A stretch of 64,000 nt of DNA from Streptomyces sp. CB01201 (GCF_002803085.1 NZ_NNBJ01000016.1:56479-120478); one strand, 5' to 3'. Positions 17,985 to 26,879 are shown, counted from the first letter of the stretch. Notes: a model not told the origin generated them from the sequence alone. Numbers and translations: made by a program.

Positions 17985-17991
17985 GGCCTCA

Positions 17992-18096
17992 TTATTCGGC
18001 GGGGTCGGAGGGAGCGGGTGTACGGCCGGGGGTCCGGGGGGTGGCCCCCGGGGGATGCAGCCAGGGCGGGGTCAGGTCAGAGCTGTAGCTGCGCAT
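17992..18096 (-). CDS. 34-codon mini-ORF created by the 5' duplication (copy 3)
   Basis: This is the second product of the same duplication, 112 bp further upstream, with the same 34-codon structure. Its sequence encodes the same first 12 residues as DUF3097. It ends eight bases before the start of the next mini-ORF, giving a chain of three starts. Confidence 0.4.
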   Translation of the reverse strand: MRSYSSDLTPPWLHPPGATPRTPGRTPAPSDPAE

Positions 18097-18159
18097 GGCC
18101 TCATTATTCGGGGCCGCCGGGGCGGACGGGTGCCCCGGCGGCACATCGGCATGGCGGCG

Positions 18160-18882
18160 CTACGACACCCCGAAGCGCGCGGCGAGCCGGTCCCGCTGGG
18201 TGCGTACGAACCCCGCGTCCACCACCGCCCCGTGCCCCGGCACGTACACCGCGCCCTCGCCGCCGAGCGAGAGCAGCCGGTCGAGCGCGGAAGGCCAGCG
18301 CGAGGGCACCGCGTCGGGGCCCGCCTGCGGCTCGCCCGACTCCTCGACGAGGTCGCCGCAGAAGACGATCTCCGGAGCGCCGCCGGCCGCCGGAACCAGG
18401 ACCACGAGATCGTGCCCGCTGTGCCCGGGGCCCACATTGGCGAGCAGCACCTGCCGGCCGCCCAGGTCGAGCGTCCACTCCCCGCTCACCGCGTGGTGCG
18501 GAAGCACCAGCAGATCGACCGCCTCGGCCGCTTCCCCGGCGGGCACTCCGTGGCTCACCGCGTCCGAGCGCAGCTCGTCGCCCCGCAGGGCCCGCTCGAT
18601 GCCGACCGCCCCGTACACCTCGGCCCCGGCGAAGGCCGCCGTGCCCAGGACGTGGTCGAAGTGCGGGTGGGTCAGCGCGATGTGGGTCACACGGCGGCCG
18701 AAGAGGGCCTCGGCCTGGGCCCTCAGTTCGGCGCCCTCGCGCAGCGTCGAGCCGGTGTCGCACAGGAGCAGCGAGCGCTCGCCGGCGACCAGCGCGGCCG
18801 TCGCGTCCCAGCCCGGCAGCCGTCTGCGCCCGACCCCGTCACCGAGCCGCTCCCAGCCGAACTCTTCCCAACTGACGTCCAT
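18160..18882 (-). CDS. Metallo-beta-lactamase-fold hydrolase
   Basis: 240 residues. The zinc-binding signature THPHFDH (HxHxDH) is present, followed by further ligands in GPGHSGHD and FCGDLVEES, and a final YVPGHG. The N-terminal WDATAALVAGERSLLLCDTG is the usual first strand pair of the fold. The family includes many hydrolases of thioesters, lactones and similar bonds; the substrate cannot be told. It is divergent from hrcA, and the 155-base gap includes the hrcA promoter and CIRCE. It lies just downstream of the DUF3097 duplication on the opposite side, with no clear operon link. Confidence 0.88.
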   Translation of the reverse strand: MDVSWEEFGWERLGDGVGRRRLPGWDATAALVAGERSLLLCDTGSTLREGAELRAQAEALFGRRVTHIALTHPHFDHVLGTAAFAGAEVYGAVGIERALRGDELRSDAVSHGVPAGEAAEAVDLLVLPHHAVSGEWTLDLGGRQVLLANVGPGHSGHDLVVLVPAAGGAPEIVFCGDLVEESGEPQAGPDAVPSRWPSALDRLLSLGGEGAVYVPGHGAVVDAGFVRTQRDRLAARFGVS

Positions 18883-18940
18883 GACGCGACGCTATCCGCA
18901 ATCAAGGGGCGACGTCGCACGGTAGCGTGGTCGGCCGCCC

Positions 18941-18971
18941 TTGCTAGGGGCGTACCGGTCGGCCGTACACT
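18941..18971 (+). promoter_or_regulatory. Candidate promoter of hrcA-dnaJ
   Basis: TTGCTA (18941-18946) and TACACT (18966-18971) are spaced 19 bases apart, just upstream of the CIRCE element. This fits a vegetative sigma promoter, though the spacing is slightly long. Confidence 0.5.
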
Positions 18972-18984
18972 GGCCGGGGGATTG

Positions 18985-19011
18985 CTGGCACTCGTACACA
19001 GTGAGTGCCAA
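18985..19011 (+). promoter_or_regulatory. CIRCE operator (HrcA binding site)
   Basis: CTGGCACTC-N9-GAGTGCCAA, an inverted repeat of nine-base arms with a nine-base spacer, closely matches the CIRCE consensus (TTAGCACTC-N9-GAGTGCTAA). It lies 26 bases before the hrcA start, downstream of a likely promoter, so HrcA should repress its own operon with dnaJ. Confidence 0.95.
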
Positions 19012-19037
19012 ACGGACGGCAACTGGAGGTGTGCGCG

Positions 19038-20057
19038 ATGCTCAGTGAACGCAGGCTTGAGGTGCTGCGCGCCATCGTCCAGGACTACGTCGGCACCGAG
19101 GAACCGGTGGGCTCCAAGGCCCTCACCGAGCGCCACGCGCTCGGCGTCTCCCCGGCGACCGTGCGCAACGACATGGCCGTCCTGGAGGAGGAGGGCTTCA
19201 TCGCCCAGCCCCACACCAGCGCCGGCCGCATCCCGACGGACAAGGGCTACCGGCTCTTCGTCGACCGGCTCGCGGGCGTCAAGCCCCTGTCGTCGCCCGA
19301 GCGCCGCGCGATCCAGAACTTCCTGGACAGCGCGGTCGACCTGGACGACGTCGTGGCCCGCACGGTGCGGCTGCTCGCGCAGCTGACCCGGCAGGTCGCG
19401 GTCGTCCAGTACCCGTCCCTGACGCGGTCCACGGTGCGGCATGTGGAGCTTCTCTCACTCGCCGCGGCCCGGCTCATGCTGGTGCTGATCACGGACACCG
19501 GACGGGTCGAGCAGCGGATGGTCGACTGCCCGGCGCCGTTCGGCGAGGCCGCGCTCGCGGACCTGCGGGCCCGGCTCAACGCACGAGTGGTGGGGCGCCG
19601 CTTCGCGGACGTACCGCAACTCGTGCAGGACCTGCCGGAGTCCTTTGAACCGGAGGACCGAGGAACCGTTTCGACGGTCCTCGCCACCCTCCTCGAAACC
19701 CTGGTCGAAGAGACCGAGGAGCGGCTGATGATCGGCGGCACCGCCAATCTCACCCGCTTCGGACACGACTTCCCGCTGACCATCAGGCCGGTGCTGGAAG
19801 CACTTGAGGAGCAGGTCGTGCTCCTCAAGCTGCTCGGCGAGGCCAAGGAATCGGGCATGACCGTACGCATCGGGCACGAGAACAACGCCCACGAGGGACT
19901 GAACTCCACGTCCGTCGTCTCGGTCGGCTACGGTTCCGGCGGCGAGGCGGTCGCCAAACTCGGCGTGGTCGGACCGACCCGCATGGATTACCCCGGAACG
20001 ATGGGAGCGGTACGCGCAGTGGCACGTTACGTCGGACAGATCCTGGCGGAGTCGTAA
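19038..20057 (+). CDS. hrcA: Heat-inducible transcription repressor HrcA
   Basis: 339 residues. The N-terminal winged helix (SERRLEVLRAIVQDYV to HTSAGRIPTDKGYR) is the HrcA hallmark, followed by the inserted dimerisation domain and a C-terminal GAF-like domain ending in YPGTMGAVRAVARYVG. HrcA binds CIRCE and represses chaperone genes until heat stress. The ATG at 19038 follows GGAGG and replaces a longer open frame from 19005 that would overlap the CIRCE element. dnaJ starts at the next base after the hrcA stop, so the two form an operon. Confidence 0.97.
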   Translation: MLSERRLEVLRAIVQDYVGTEEPVGSKALTERHALGVSPATVRNDMAVLEEEGFIAQPHTSAGRIPTDKGYRLFVDRLAGVKPLSSPERRAIQNFLDSAVDLDDVVARTVRLLAQLTRQVAVVQYPSLTRSTVRHVELLSLAAARLMLVLITDTGRVEQRMVDCPAPFGEAALADLRARLNARVVGRRFADVPQLVQDLPESFEPEDRGTVSTVLATLLETLVEETEERLMIGGTANLTRFGHDFPLTIRPVLEALEEQVVLLKLLGEAKESGMTVRIGHENNAHEGLNSTSVVSVGYGSGGEAVAKLGVVGPTRMDYPGTMGAVRAVARYVGQILAES

Positions 20058-21197
20058 GTGGCCACGGACTACTACGCCGTACTCGGCGTGCGCCGCGACG
20101 CATCACAGGACGAGATCAAGAAGGCGTTCCGGCGCCTCGCACGCGAACTCCACCCGGATGTGAATCCGGACCCGAAGACGCAGGAGCGCTTCAAGGAGAT
20201 CAACGCCGCGTACGAGGTCCTGTCGGACCCGCAGAAGAAGCAGGTCTACGACCTCGGCGGGGATCCGCTGTCGTCGTCGGGCGGCGGCGGAGCCGGCGGC
20301 TTCGGCGCGGGCGGCTTCGGCAACTTCTCGGACATCATGGACGCCTTCTTCGGCACGGCATCGCAGCGCGGCCCGCGCTCGCGCACCCGCCGCGGCCAGG
20401 ACGCCATGATCCGCCTGGAGATCGACCTCAACGAGGCGGCCTTCGGCACCACCAAGGAGATCCAGGTCGACACCGCCGTGGTGTGCACGACCTGTTCGGG
20501 CGAGGGCGCGGCCCCCGGCACCTCCGCGCAGACCTGTGACATGTGTCGCGGTCGCGGCGAGGTGTCCCAGGTCACCCGGTCCTTCCTGGGCCAGGTCATG
20601 ACCTCGCGGCCCTGCCCGCAGTGCCAGGGCTTCGGCACCGTCGTCCCCACCCCGTGCCCGGAGTGCGCGGGCGACGGCCGGATCCGCTCGCGGCGCACCC
20701 TCACCGTGAAGATCCCGGCCGGTGTCGACAACGGCACTCGGATCCAGCTCGCGGGCGAGGGCGAGGTCGGCCCCGGCGGCGGCCCCGCCGGCGACCTGTA
20801 CGTGGAGATCCACGAGCTGGCGCACGACGTGTTCCAGCGCCGCGGCGACGACCTGCACTGCACGGTCACCATCCCCATGACGGCGGCCTCGCTGGGCACC
20901 AAGGTGCCGCTCCAGACGCTGGACGGCATGGAGGAGGTGGACATCCGCCCGGGCACCCAGTCCGGCCAGTCCATCCCGCTGCACACCCGCGGCATCACGC
21001 ATCTGCGCGGCGGCGGCGGCCGGGGCGACCTCATCGTGCACGTCGAGGTCCTGACCCCGAGCAAGCTGGACCCGCAGCAGGAGGACCTGCTGCGCCAGCT
21101 GGCCAAGCTCCGTGGCGAGGAGCGGCCCACGGGCCAGTTCCAGCCCGGCCAGCAGGGCCTGTTCTCCCGTCTGAAGGACGCGTTCAACGGCCGCTAG
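20058..21197 (+). CDS. dnaJ: Chaperone DnaJ (second, HrcA-linked copy)
   Basis: 379 residues. A J domain with HPD at residues 32-34, a Gly/Phe-rich linker (GGGGAGGFGAGGFG), four zinc-binding CxxCxGxG-type motifs (CTTCSGEG, CDMCRGRG, CPQCQGFG, CPECAGDG) and the C-terminal substrate-binding domain are all present. It is a co-chaperone for DnaK. Streptomyces usually carry another dnaJ in the dnaK operon; this copy sits under CIRCE/HrcA control. It starts with GTG directly after the hrcA stop. A strong terminator follows at 21228. Confidence 0.97.
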   Translation: MATDYYAVLGVRRDASQDEIKKAFRRLARELHPDVNPDPKTQERFKEINAAYEVLSDPQKKQVYDLGGDPLSSSGGGGAGGFGAGGFGNFSDIMDAFFGTASQRGPRSRTRRGQDAMIRLEIDLNEAAFGTTKEIQVDTAVVCTTCSGEGAAPGTSAQTCDMCRGRGEVSQVTRSFLGQVMTSRPCPQCQGFGTVVPTPCPECAGDGRIRSRRTLTVKIPAGVDNGTRIQLAGEGEVGPGGGPAGDLYVEIHELAHDVFQRRGDDLHCTVTIPMTAASLGTKVPLQTLDGMEEVDIRPGTQSGQSIPLHTRGITHLRGGGGRGDLIVHVEVLTPSKLDPQQEDLLRQLAKLRGEERPTGQFQPGQQGLFSRLKDAFNGR

Positions 21198-21227
21198 GCC
21201 GAGCGGTGAACGGCCGCCGGGCCGTGC

Positions 21228-21263
21228 GGAAGGGGCCACGGGATGCACCCCGTGGCCCCTTCC
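21228..21263 (+). terminator. Terminator of hrcA-dnaJ
   Basis: A perfect 15-bp stem (GGAAGGGGCCACGGG and its complement) with a 6-base loop lies 30 bases after the dnaJ stop. Confidence 0.88.
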
Positions 21264-21365
21264 GCGTTCTCCGGGGCGTCCGTGTACCGGACACGTGACG
21301 GGCCTCACCACCCCGGACGGAAGAGGCGATTCGGTACGGGAGCTACGGCGTGGCACGATGCGGGC

Positions 21366-22457
21366 ATGGCTTTGACCGATCTCTGCCGGTATCCGATCGT
21401 GCAGGCGCCCATGGCGGGCGGCGCCTCCGGTCCGGCTCTGGCCGCGGCCGTCTCCGAGGCCGGGGGGCTCGGCTTCCTGGCCGCCGGATACAAGACCGCC
21501 GACGGCATGTACCAGGAGATCAAGCAGGTGCGCGGGCTGACGAGCCAGCCCTTCGGCGTCAACCTGTTCATGCCGCAGGAGCCGCACACCGACCCCGCAG
21601 CGATCGACGTCTACCGCCACCAGCTCGCCGGCGAGGCCTCCTGGTACGAGACCCCGCTGGGCGACACGGACTCCGGCGGCGACGACAACTACGAGGCCAA
21701 GCTGGCCATCCTGCGCGAAGACCCGGTGCCGGTCGTCTCGTTCACCTTCGGCTGCCCCCAGCGGGCCATCCTCGACGCCTTCGCGAAGGCGGGCACGTAC
21801 ACGATCGTCACCGTGACCTCGCCCCAGGAGGCCCAGGTCGCGCAGTGGTCGGGGGCGGACGCGGTGTGTGTGCAGGGCGTCGAGGCGGGCGGCCACCAGG
21901 GCACCCACCGGGACGACCCGGAGGCCGACGGCTCCGGCATCGGACTGCTCACCCTGATCGGGCTCGTCCGCGAGGCGGTGCAGCTGCCCATCGTGGCGGC
22001 CGGCGGCCTGATGCGGGGCGCGGGGATCGCGGCGGTGCTCGCGGCGGGCGCGTCCGCCGCTCAGCTGGGCACCGCGTTCCTGGTGTGCCCCGAGTCCGGC
22101 GCGAACGTGCTGCACAAGCAGGCCCTCACCAACCCCCTTTTCGTACGAACCGAGTTGACGCGCGCGTTCTCCGGGCGGCCCGCGCGGGGCCTGATGAACC
22201 GTTTCATGCGCGAGCACGGTCCGTACGCCCCGGCCGGCTACCCCCAGGTGCACCACCTCACCTCCGGACTGCGCAAGGCCGCGGCGGCGGCCGGCGACCC
22301 CCAGGGCATGGCGCTCTGGGCGGGCCAGGGCCACCGGCTGGCCCGGGAACTCCCCGCGGGCCGGCTCGTCGAAGTCCTGGCGGCCGAACTCGACGAAGCG
22401 GCTGGCGAGTTGACCGCCACTCTGCTGAACCTGAAGAACCAGAGGAGTACCTCATGA
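21366..22457 (+). CDS. Nitronate monooxygenase (2-nitropropane dioxygenase family)
   Basis: 363 residues in an FMN-dependent TIM-barrel fold. Typical segments are YPIVQAPMAGG at the N-terminus, FGVNLFMP, QGVEAGGHQGTHR (flavin phosphate loop and the conserved His) and AAGGLMRGAGIAAVLAAGA. The family oxidises alkyl nitronates to carbonyl compounds and nitrite. The ATG at 21366 is chosen because the homologous region starts there; the ribosome site is weak. The stop overlaps the rsmE start (ATGA), so they are translationally coupled. Confidence 0.92.
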   Translation: MALTDLCRYPIVQAPMAGGASGPALAAAVSEAGGLGFLAAGYKTADGMYQEIKQVRGLTSQPFGVNLFMPQEPHTDPAAIDVYRHQLAGEASWYETPLGDTDSGGDDNYEAKLAILREDPVPVVSFTFGCPQRAILDAFAKAGTYTIVTVTSPQEAQVAQWSGADAVCVQGVEAGGHQGTHRDDPEADGSGIGLLTLIGLVREAVQLPIVAAGGLMRGAGIAAVLAAGASAAQLGTAFLVCPESGANVLHKQALTNPLFVRTELTRAFSGRPARGLMNRFMREHGPYAPAGYPQVHHLTSGLRKAAAAAGDPQGMALWAGQGHRLARELPAGRLVEVLAAELDEAAGELTATLLNLKNQRSTS

Positions 22458-23197
22458 CCGCCCCGGTCTTCGTCGTCGACAAGGTGCCGGGCGTCGGCGG
22501 ATTCGTCCTGGACGGGGCGGAGGGCCGGCACGCCGTCTCGGTCAAGCGGCTGCGCGCCGAGGAGCAGGTGACCCTCACCGATGGCACGGGCAACTGGGCG
22601 CAGGCCGTGGTCGTCGCGACCGAGGGCAAGGACCGTCTGGTCGTACGGGTCACCTCCGCCGCGGCCGAGGAGGAGCCCGCGGTACGGATCACCGTGGTGC
22701 AGGCACTGCCCAAGGGCGACCGGGGCGAGGTCGCCGTGGAGACCATGACCGAGACCGGGGTGGACGCGATCGTGCCCTGGCAGGCGTCGCGCTGCATCAC
22801 CCAGTGGAAGGGCGAGCGCGGCGCCAAGTCCCTTGCGAAATGGCGTGGTACGGCCCGGGAGGCGGGCAAGCAGTCCCGCCGGGTGCGGTTCCCCGAGGTG
22901 CGCGAGGCCATGACGACCAAGCAGCTCGCGCCGCTCCTGGCCGGGGCGGACCTCGCGATGGTCCTGCACGAGGACCGAGACCATCCCTCCGGCGCGCTGG
23001 CCACGGCGGAGCTGCCCGCGGCCGGGGAGATCGTCCTCGTCGTGGGCCCCGAGGGCGGGGTCTCTCCGGAGGAGCTGGCCGTGTTCGCGGGGGCGGGGGC
23101 GCGGGCGTATCGGCTGGGGGCGAGTGTGTTGCGTACCTCTACGGCGGGTACGGCGGCGGCCGCGGTCCTACTGGCCCGAACGGGCCGCTGGTCCTGA
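22454..23197 (+). CDS. rsmE: 16S rRNA (uracil(1498)-N3)-methyltransferase RsmE
   Basis: 247 residues. An N-terminal PUA-like domain precedes a SPOUT methyltransferase knot with VQALPKGDRGE, RFPEVREAM, LVVGPEGGVSPEEL and the final LGASVLRTSTAGTAA. RsmE makes m3U1498 in 16S rRNA using S-adenosylmethionine. The start overlaps the preceding stop by the ATGA quartet. Repeat copy A2 begins right after the stop. Its usual neighbours dnaJ and hrcA are just upstream, as in many bacteria. Confidence 0.95.
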   Translation: MTAPVFVVDKVPGVGGFVLDGAEGRHAVSVKRLRAEEQVTLTDGTGNWAQAVVVATEGKDRLVVRVTSAAAEEEPAVRITVVQALPKGDRGEVAVETMTETGVDAIVPWQASRCITQWKGERGAKSLAKWRGTAREAGKQSRRVRFPEVREAMTTKQLAPLLAGADLAMVLHEDRDHPSGALATAELPAAGEIVLVVGPEGGVSPEELAVFAGAGARAYRLGASVLRTSTAGTAAAAVLLARTGRWS

Positions 23198-23650
23198 CCG
23201 GCCCGGACCCCGGGTCCCCCTGGGGCTCCGCCCCAGACCCCGGGCATCTTGCCCACCCACCCGCCCGTACAGGAAGTCGAAGGGCTCGGGCCCTGGGGCT
23301 GCGCCCCAGACCCCTGCGGGGGCTCCGCCCCCTGCACCCCCGTTCGCGCCTGAACGGCGCTCGTCCTCAATCGCCGGACGGGCTGAAGATGCCTGCACTG
23401 GCCCGCACCGAGCCTTTAGGGGCGCGAGGAACTGCGCGAGAAGCGACCACGGCCCGCAGACGGGAACGGGGTTAGGGCCGCCAGGCTGCGTCATCGCGCG
23501 GCGCAACCGAGGTGGCCGCAACCCGGGAGCCCTGGGTCACCTACAGGGGCGCGGGGAACTGCGCGAGCAACCACGCACGGCGGGCGGACGGGAACGGGTT
23601 TTGGGGGCGCGGGGAACTGCGCAACCAGCCGCGCACGGTGGAGGACCGCG
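23198..23650 (-). repeat. Modular intergenic repeat, copy A2 (tail + 3 cores)
   Basis: The gap 23198-23762 contains the repeat in inverted orientation. CTGGGGC-type hairpins come first, then the GCGCCTGAACGGCGCTCGTCC segment and GCACCGAGCC, then cores GGGGCGCGGGGAACTGCGCG (or the GAGG variant) near 23418, 23546 and 23604. The stretch 23650-23762 is unique and probably holds the lipoprotein promoter, which I cannot pinpoint. Confidence 0.85.
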
Positions 23651-23762
23651 GGGTCGGGGTGGAGCCCCGTGGTGTGGTGCGGGGGCCGGGGCGGGCCCCG
23701 GATGGGTGGGATGGCTGTGAGGGGGCTATCGCGCGGGGAGCCGTGGTGGCACCCTGGCGCTC

Positions 23763-24329
23763 ATGGGGGCCCAGAGGTCGAACCACGCGAACCACCACCC
23801 GCGCCGCACGGCACACCGCACGGCATACCGCGCGCTGCCCATCCCCCTGCTCGCCGCCCTGGCGATCGGCGGCGCAACCGCCTGCGACCCCATCGGCGGC
23901 CTCAACTCCACCGCGGTCGCCGTCACCACCGAGCAGACCGCGACGGCCGCCCTCGCGCACGAGCACGTCGACGTCAAGTGGCTCACCTGCAACGCCAGCC
24001 TCAACTCGGGCGCCGGCGCGACCCCTTCCGCGGCCGCCACCGCCAAGCAGGTCGCCGATGTGGACTGCCAGGGCGAGACCAAGGACGGCAAGGCGATCGC
24101 CGTCAAGGGAAAGGTCACCCAGGAGGTCGAGGGCCGCTGTGTGAAGGGCGACCTGACGGCCAAGGTGGCCGGCCGGACGGTATTCCGCGCCAGCGTCCTG
24201 GGCAACTGCACCGCGCCCGCCCCGACAATGGGCCCCACGACCCCCGCGCCCGGCGGCCGCCCCACCGTCACGGTGACCACGACCGTCACCGTCACCGTCA
24301 CCGCCACCCCGTCCTTCCAGGGCAAGTAG
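23763..24329 (+). CDS. Putative lipoprotein
   Basis: 188 residues with a basic N-terminus (RSNHANHHPRRTAHRTAYR), a hydrophobic stretch and a lipobox-like ATAC with Cys 41. The mature part contains four cysteines (including CNAS, DCQG and GRC) and a domain of about 80 residues resembling DUF4333-like secreted domains (KQVADVDCQGETKDGKAIAVKGKV); I am not sure of the family. The last 30 residues are Pro/Thr/Val repeats (TVTVTTTVTVTVTATP), likely surface-exposed. It stands alone, downstream of the A2 repeat and upstream of the HIT gene. Confidence 0.75.
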   Translation: MGAQRSNHANHHPRRTAHRTAYRALPIPLLAALAIGGATACDPIGGLNSTAVAVTTEQTATAALAHEHVDVKWLTCNASLNSGAGATPSAAATAKQVADVDCQGETKDGKAIAVKGKVTQEVEGRCVKGDLTAKVAGRTVFRASVLGNCTAPAPTMGPTTPAPGGRPTVTVTTTVTVTVTATPSFQGK

Positions 24330-24455
24330 CCCAGCCCCGCCCGGGCACGCACCCCGCACCCCGCAACCCCGCACGCACACCGCACTCCGTACCCCGCCCG
24401 AACGCGTTGAGTAGCATGCGGTTACCTGATCAACGCGACCAAGGAGGACCGGACC

Positions 24456-24815
24456 GTGGCCGGAGAGCCGCAGGCGGACTGCCTGTTCTGCAAAATCGTC
24501 TCGGGCGATGTCCCGGCGACCGTCGTGCGGGAGACCGACACGACCGTGGCCTTCCGGGACATCAACCCCCAGGCGCCGACCCACGTCCTGGTCATTCCGA
24601 AGGTCCACCACCCCGACGGCGCCTCCCTGGCCGCCGCCGAGCCGGCCATCGCCGCGGACGTGCTGCGCGAGGCCGGGGAGGTCGCCCGCGAGGAGAAGAT
24701 CGACGGCAGCGGCTACCGGATCGTGTTCAACACGGGCAGCGGCGCCGGCCAGACCGTCTTCCACGCGCACGCCCACGTCCTCGGGGGCCGCGGCCTCCAG
24801 TGGCCGCCCGGCTAG
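24456..24815 (+). CDS. HIT-family nucleotide-binding hydrolase
   Basis: 119 residues of the histidine-triad fold: CLFCKIVSGDVP near the N-terminus, HVLVIPKVHHPD, and the triad HAHAHV near residue 107. HIT proteins hydrolyse nucleoside phosphoramidates and related nucleotides. The two N-terminal cysteines may bind zinc with later histidines. The GTG start follows a strong AAGGAGG ribosome site. The RNase Z-like gene starts 65 bases downstream in the same direction, suggesting co-transcription. Confidence 0.93.
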   Translation: MAGEPQADCLFCKIVSGDVPATVVRETDTTVAFRDINPQAPTHVLVIPKVHHPDGASLAAAEPAIAADVLREAGEVAREEKIDGSGYRIVFNTGSGAGQTVFHAHAHVLGGRGLQWPPG

Positions 24816-24880
24816 CCCCCCGACCGCCCCGGCCGCCACCGCGACCAGCCCCAACAGCGCGCACAGCAAGGCAACTCACC

Positions 24881-25792
24881 GTGTCCGTACGTGAATTGGT
24901 GGTGCTCGGCACCGCCAGCCAGGTCCCCACCCGGCACCGCAACCACAACGGCTACCTGCTGCGCTGGGACGGCGAGGGCATCCTCTTCGACCCGGGCGAG
25001 GGCACCCAGCGCCAGATGCTGCGGGCCGGGGTCGCCGCCCACGACATCCACCGGATCTGCGTCACGCACTTCCACGGCGACCACTCGCTCGGCCTGGCCG
25101 GGGTGATCCAGCGGATCAACCTCGACCGGGTCCCGCACCCGGTCACCGCGCACTACCCGCTCAGCGGCGAGCACTTCTTCGACCGGCTGCGGTACGCCAC
25201 CGCCTACCGGGAGTCCGTCCAGCTCGGCCAGCAGCCGGTCGCGGGCGAGGGCGCCGTGCTGGCCGCGACCGGCGCGTACACCCTTGAGGCCCGCAGGCTC
25301 TCGCACCCCGTCGAGTCGTACGGGTACCGGCTCGTCGAGCCCGACGGGCGGCGGATGCTGCCCGAGCTGCTCGCCGAGCACGGCATCAAGGGCCCCGACG
25401 TGGGCCGCCTCCAACGCGAGGGCGAGCTGAACGGCGTCACCCTCGACGACGTCAGCGAGAGCCGGCGCGGCCAGCGGTTCGCGTTCGTCATGGACACCCG
25501 CCTGTGCGACGGTGTGCACGCACTCGCGGACGGCTGCGACATGCTGGTCATCGAGTCGACGTTCCTGGACGGGGACATTCAACTGGCCGTCGATCACGGT
25601 CACTTGACGGCTGGTCAGGCCGCCGCGGTGGCCCGCGACGCGGGCGTACGCCATCTGGTCCTCACCCACTTCTCGCAGCGGTACTCCGACCCGGAGGAGT
25701 TCGAGCGGCAGGCCAGGGCCGCCGGATTCGAGGGCGAGCTGACCGTGGCCGCCGACCTCATCAGGGTCCCGGTCCCCAAGCGCACCACCTGA
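24881..25792 (+). CDS. rnz: Ribonuclease Z-type metallo-beta-lactamase (tRNase Z family)
   Basis: 303 residues, the usual length of the short tRNase Z form. The metal signature THFHGDH lies at residues 62-68, with GTASQVPTRHRNHNGYLL at the N-terminus, a C-terminal motif LVLTHFSQRY, and FVMDTRLCDG with the metal-binding Asp. The enzyme trims the 3' end of tRNA precursors. A GTG start at 24881 with nearby AAGG is chosen; an open frame reaches far upstream but overlaps the HIT gene. A relationship to arylsulfatase-type lactamases cannot be ruled out, but the start and length favour RNase Z. Confidence 0.88.
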   Translation: MSVRELVVLGTASQVPTRHRNHNGYLLRWDGEGILFDPGEGTQRQMLRAGVAAHDIHRICVTHFHGDHSLGLAGVIQRINLDRVPHPVTAHYPLSGEHFFDRLRYATAYRESVQLGQQPVAGEGAVLAATGAYTLEARRLSHPVESYGYRLVEPDGRRMLPELLAEHGIKGPDVGRLQREGELNGVTLDDVSESRRGQRFAFVMDTRLCDGVHALADGCDMLVIESTFLDGDIQLAVDHGHLTAGQAAAVARDAGVRHLVLTHFSQRYSDPEEFERQARAAGFEGELTVAADLIRVPVPKRTT

Positions 25793-25829
25793 AGCACCGC
25801 ACCGAGCACCACCCTAGGAAGCCCCCCAC

Positions 25830-26840
25830 ATGCCTCTCTCCACGCCCCTCCCCAAGGCCGAACTCCATCTCCACATCGAAGGCACCCTCGAACCCGAGCT
25901 GGCCTTCGAACTCGCCGCGCGCAACGGCGTCGAGCTGCCGTACGCCGACACCGAGGCACTGCGCAAGGCGTACCTCTTCGACGACCTCCAGTCCTTCCTG
26001 AACCTGTACTACTCGCTGATGACGGTGCTGCGGACCGAGGACGACTTCGCGGCGCTCGCCGACGCGTATCTGGCCCGCGCCGCGGCCCAGGGCGTGCGGC
26101 ACGCCGAGATCTTCTTCGACCCGCAGGCGCACACGGCGCGCGGCATCTCCATCGGCACGGTCGTGGAGGGCCTGTGGCGCGCCCTGTCCGCGAGCGAGGA
26201 ACGCCACGGCGTCTCGACCCGGCTCATCATGTGCTTCCTGCGGGACGAGCCGGCCGAGTCCGCGCTGCTCACCCTTGAGGCGGCCCGGCCGTACCTGGAC
26301 CGGATCACCGGCATCGGCCTCGACTCGGCGGAGGTCGGGCATCCGCCGGCCAAGTTCCGCGAGGTGTACGAGGCGGCCGCCGCGCTCGGCCTGCGCCGGG
26401 TCGCGCACGCGGGGGAGGAGGGGCCGCCCGCGTACATCACCGAGGCGCTCGACCTGCTCGGGGTGGAGCGGATCGACCACGGCCTGCGGGCCCTGGAGGA
26501 CCCGGACCTGGTCGCCCGTCTGGTCCGCGACCGGGTGCCGCTGACGCTGTGCCCGCTGTCCAACGTGCGGCTGCGGGCCATCGACGTCCTCGCGGAGCAC
26601 CCGCTGCCGGCGATGATGGACGCGGGGCTGTTGTGCACGGTCAACTCCGATGACCCGGCGTACTTCGGGGGGTATGCGGAGGACAACTTCCGCGCGGTGC
26701 GAGAGGTGTTGGGGCTCTCCCCGGATCGGCTCCGGGAGCTGGCCCGGAACTCCTTCGAGGCGGCGTTCCTTGAGGACGACGAGCCGCGCCGTGCGCGGTA
26801 TCTGGCCGAGGTCGCGGCCTACGACTTCCCGGAGTCCTGA
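25830..26840 (+). CDS. add: Adenosine deaminase
   Basis: 336 residues of the adenosine/AMP deaminase TIM barrel: metal-binding KAELHLHIEGT at the N-terminus, catalytic HAGEEGPP, IDHGLRALED and TVNSDDPAYFGGY. It converts adenosine to inosine in purine salvage. The ATG follows AGGAAG after 37 bases from the RNase Z stop, so HIT, RNase Z and deaminase may form one transcript. Streptomyces encode several such deaminases and this one may prefer related substrates. It is convergent with an MFS gene across repeat copy A3. Confidence 0.93.
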   Translation: MPLSTPLPKAELHLHIEGTLEPELAFELAARNGVELPYADTEALRKAYLFDDLQSFLNLYYSLMTVLRTEDDFAALADAYLARAAAQGVRHAEIFFDPQAHTARGISIGTVVEGLWRALSASEERHGVSTRLIMCFLRDEPAESALLTLEAARPYLDRITGIGLDSAEVGHPPAKFREVYEAAAALGLRRVAHAGEEGPPAYITEALDLLGVERIDHGLRALEDPDLVARLVRDRVPLTLCPLSNVRLRAIDVLAEHPLPAMMDAGLLCTVNSDDPAYFGGYAEDNFRAVREVLGLSPDRLRELARNSFEAAFLEDDEPRRARYLAEVAAYDFPES

Positions 26841-26879
26841 CCCCGGGGGCCCTGGCTCCCCGGGCTCCGCCGCAGGCCC

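Larger units (their letters stand above)
17837..18109. repeat. 112-bp tandem repeat duplicating the 5' end of DUF3097
   Basis: The sequence containing the DUF3097 start codon and first 12 codons occurs three times with an exact 112-bp period (minus-strand ATGs at 17872, 17984 and 18096). Copies differ by only a base or so. The rest of 17873-18159 is made of this repeat and a short unique stretch, with no other gene. Confidence 0.95.
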
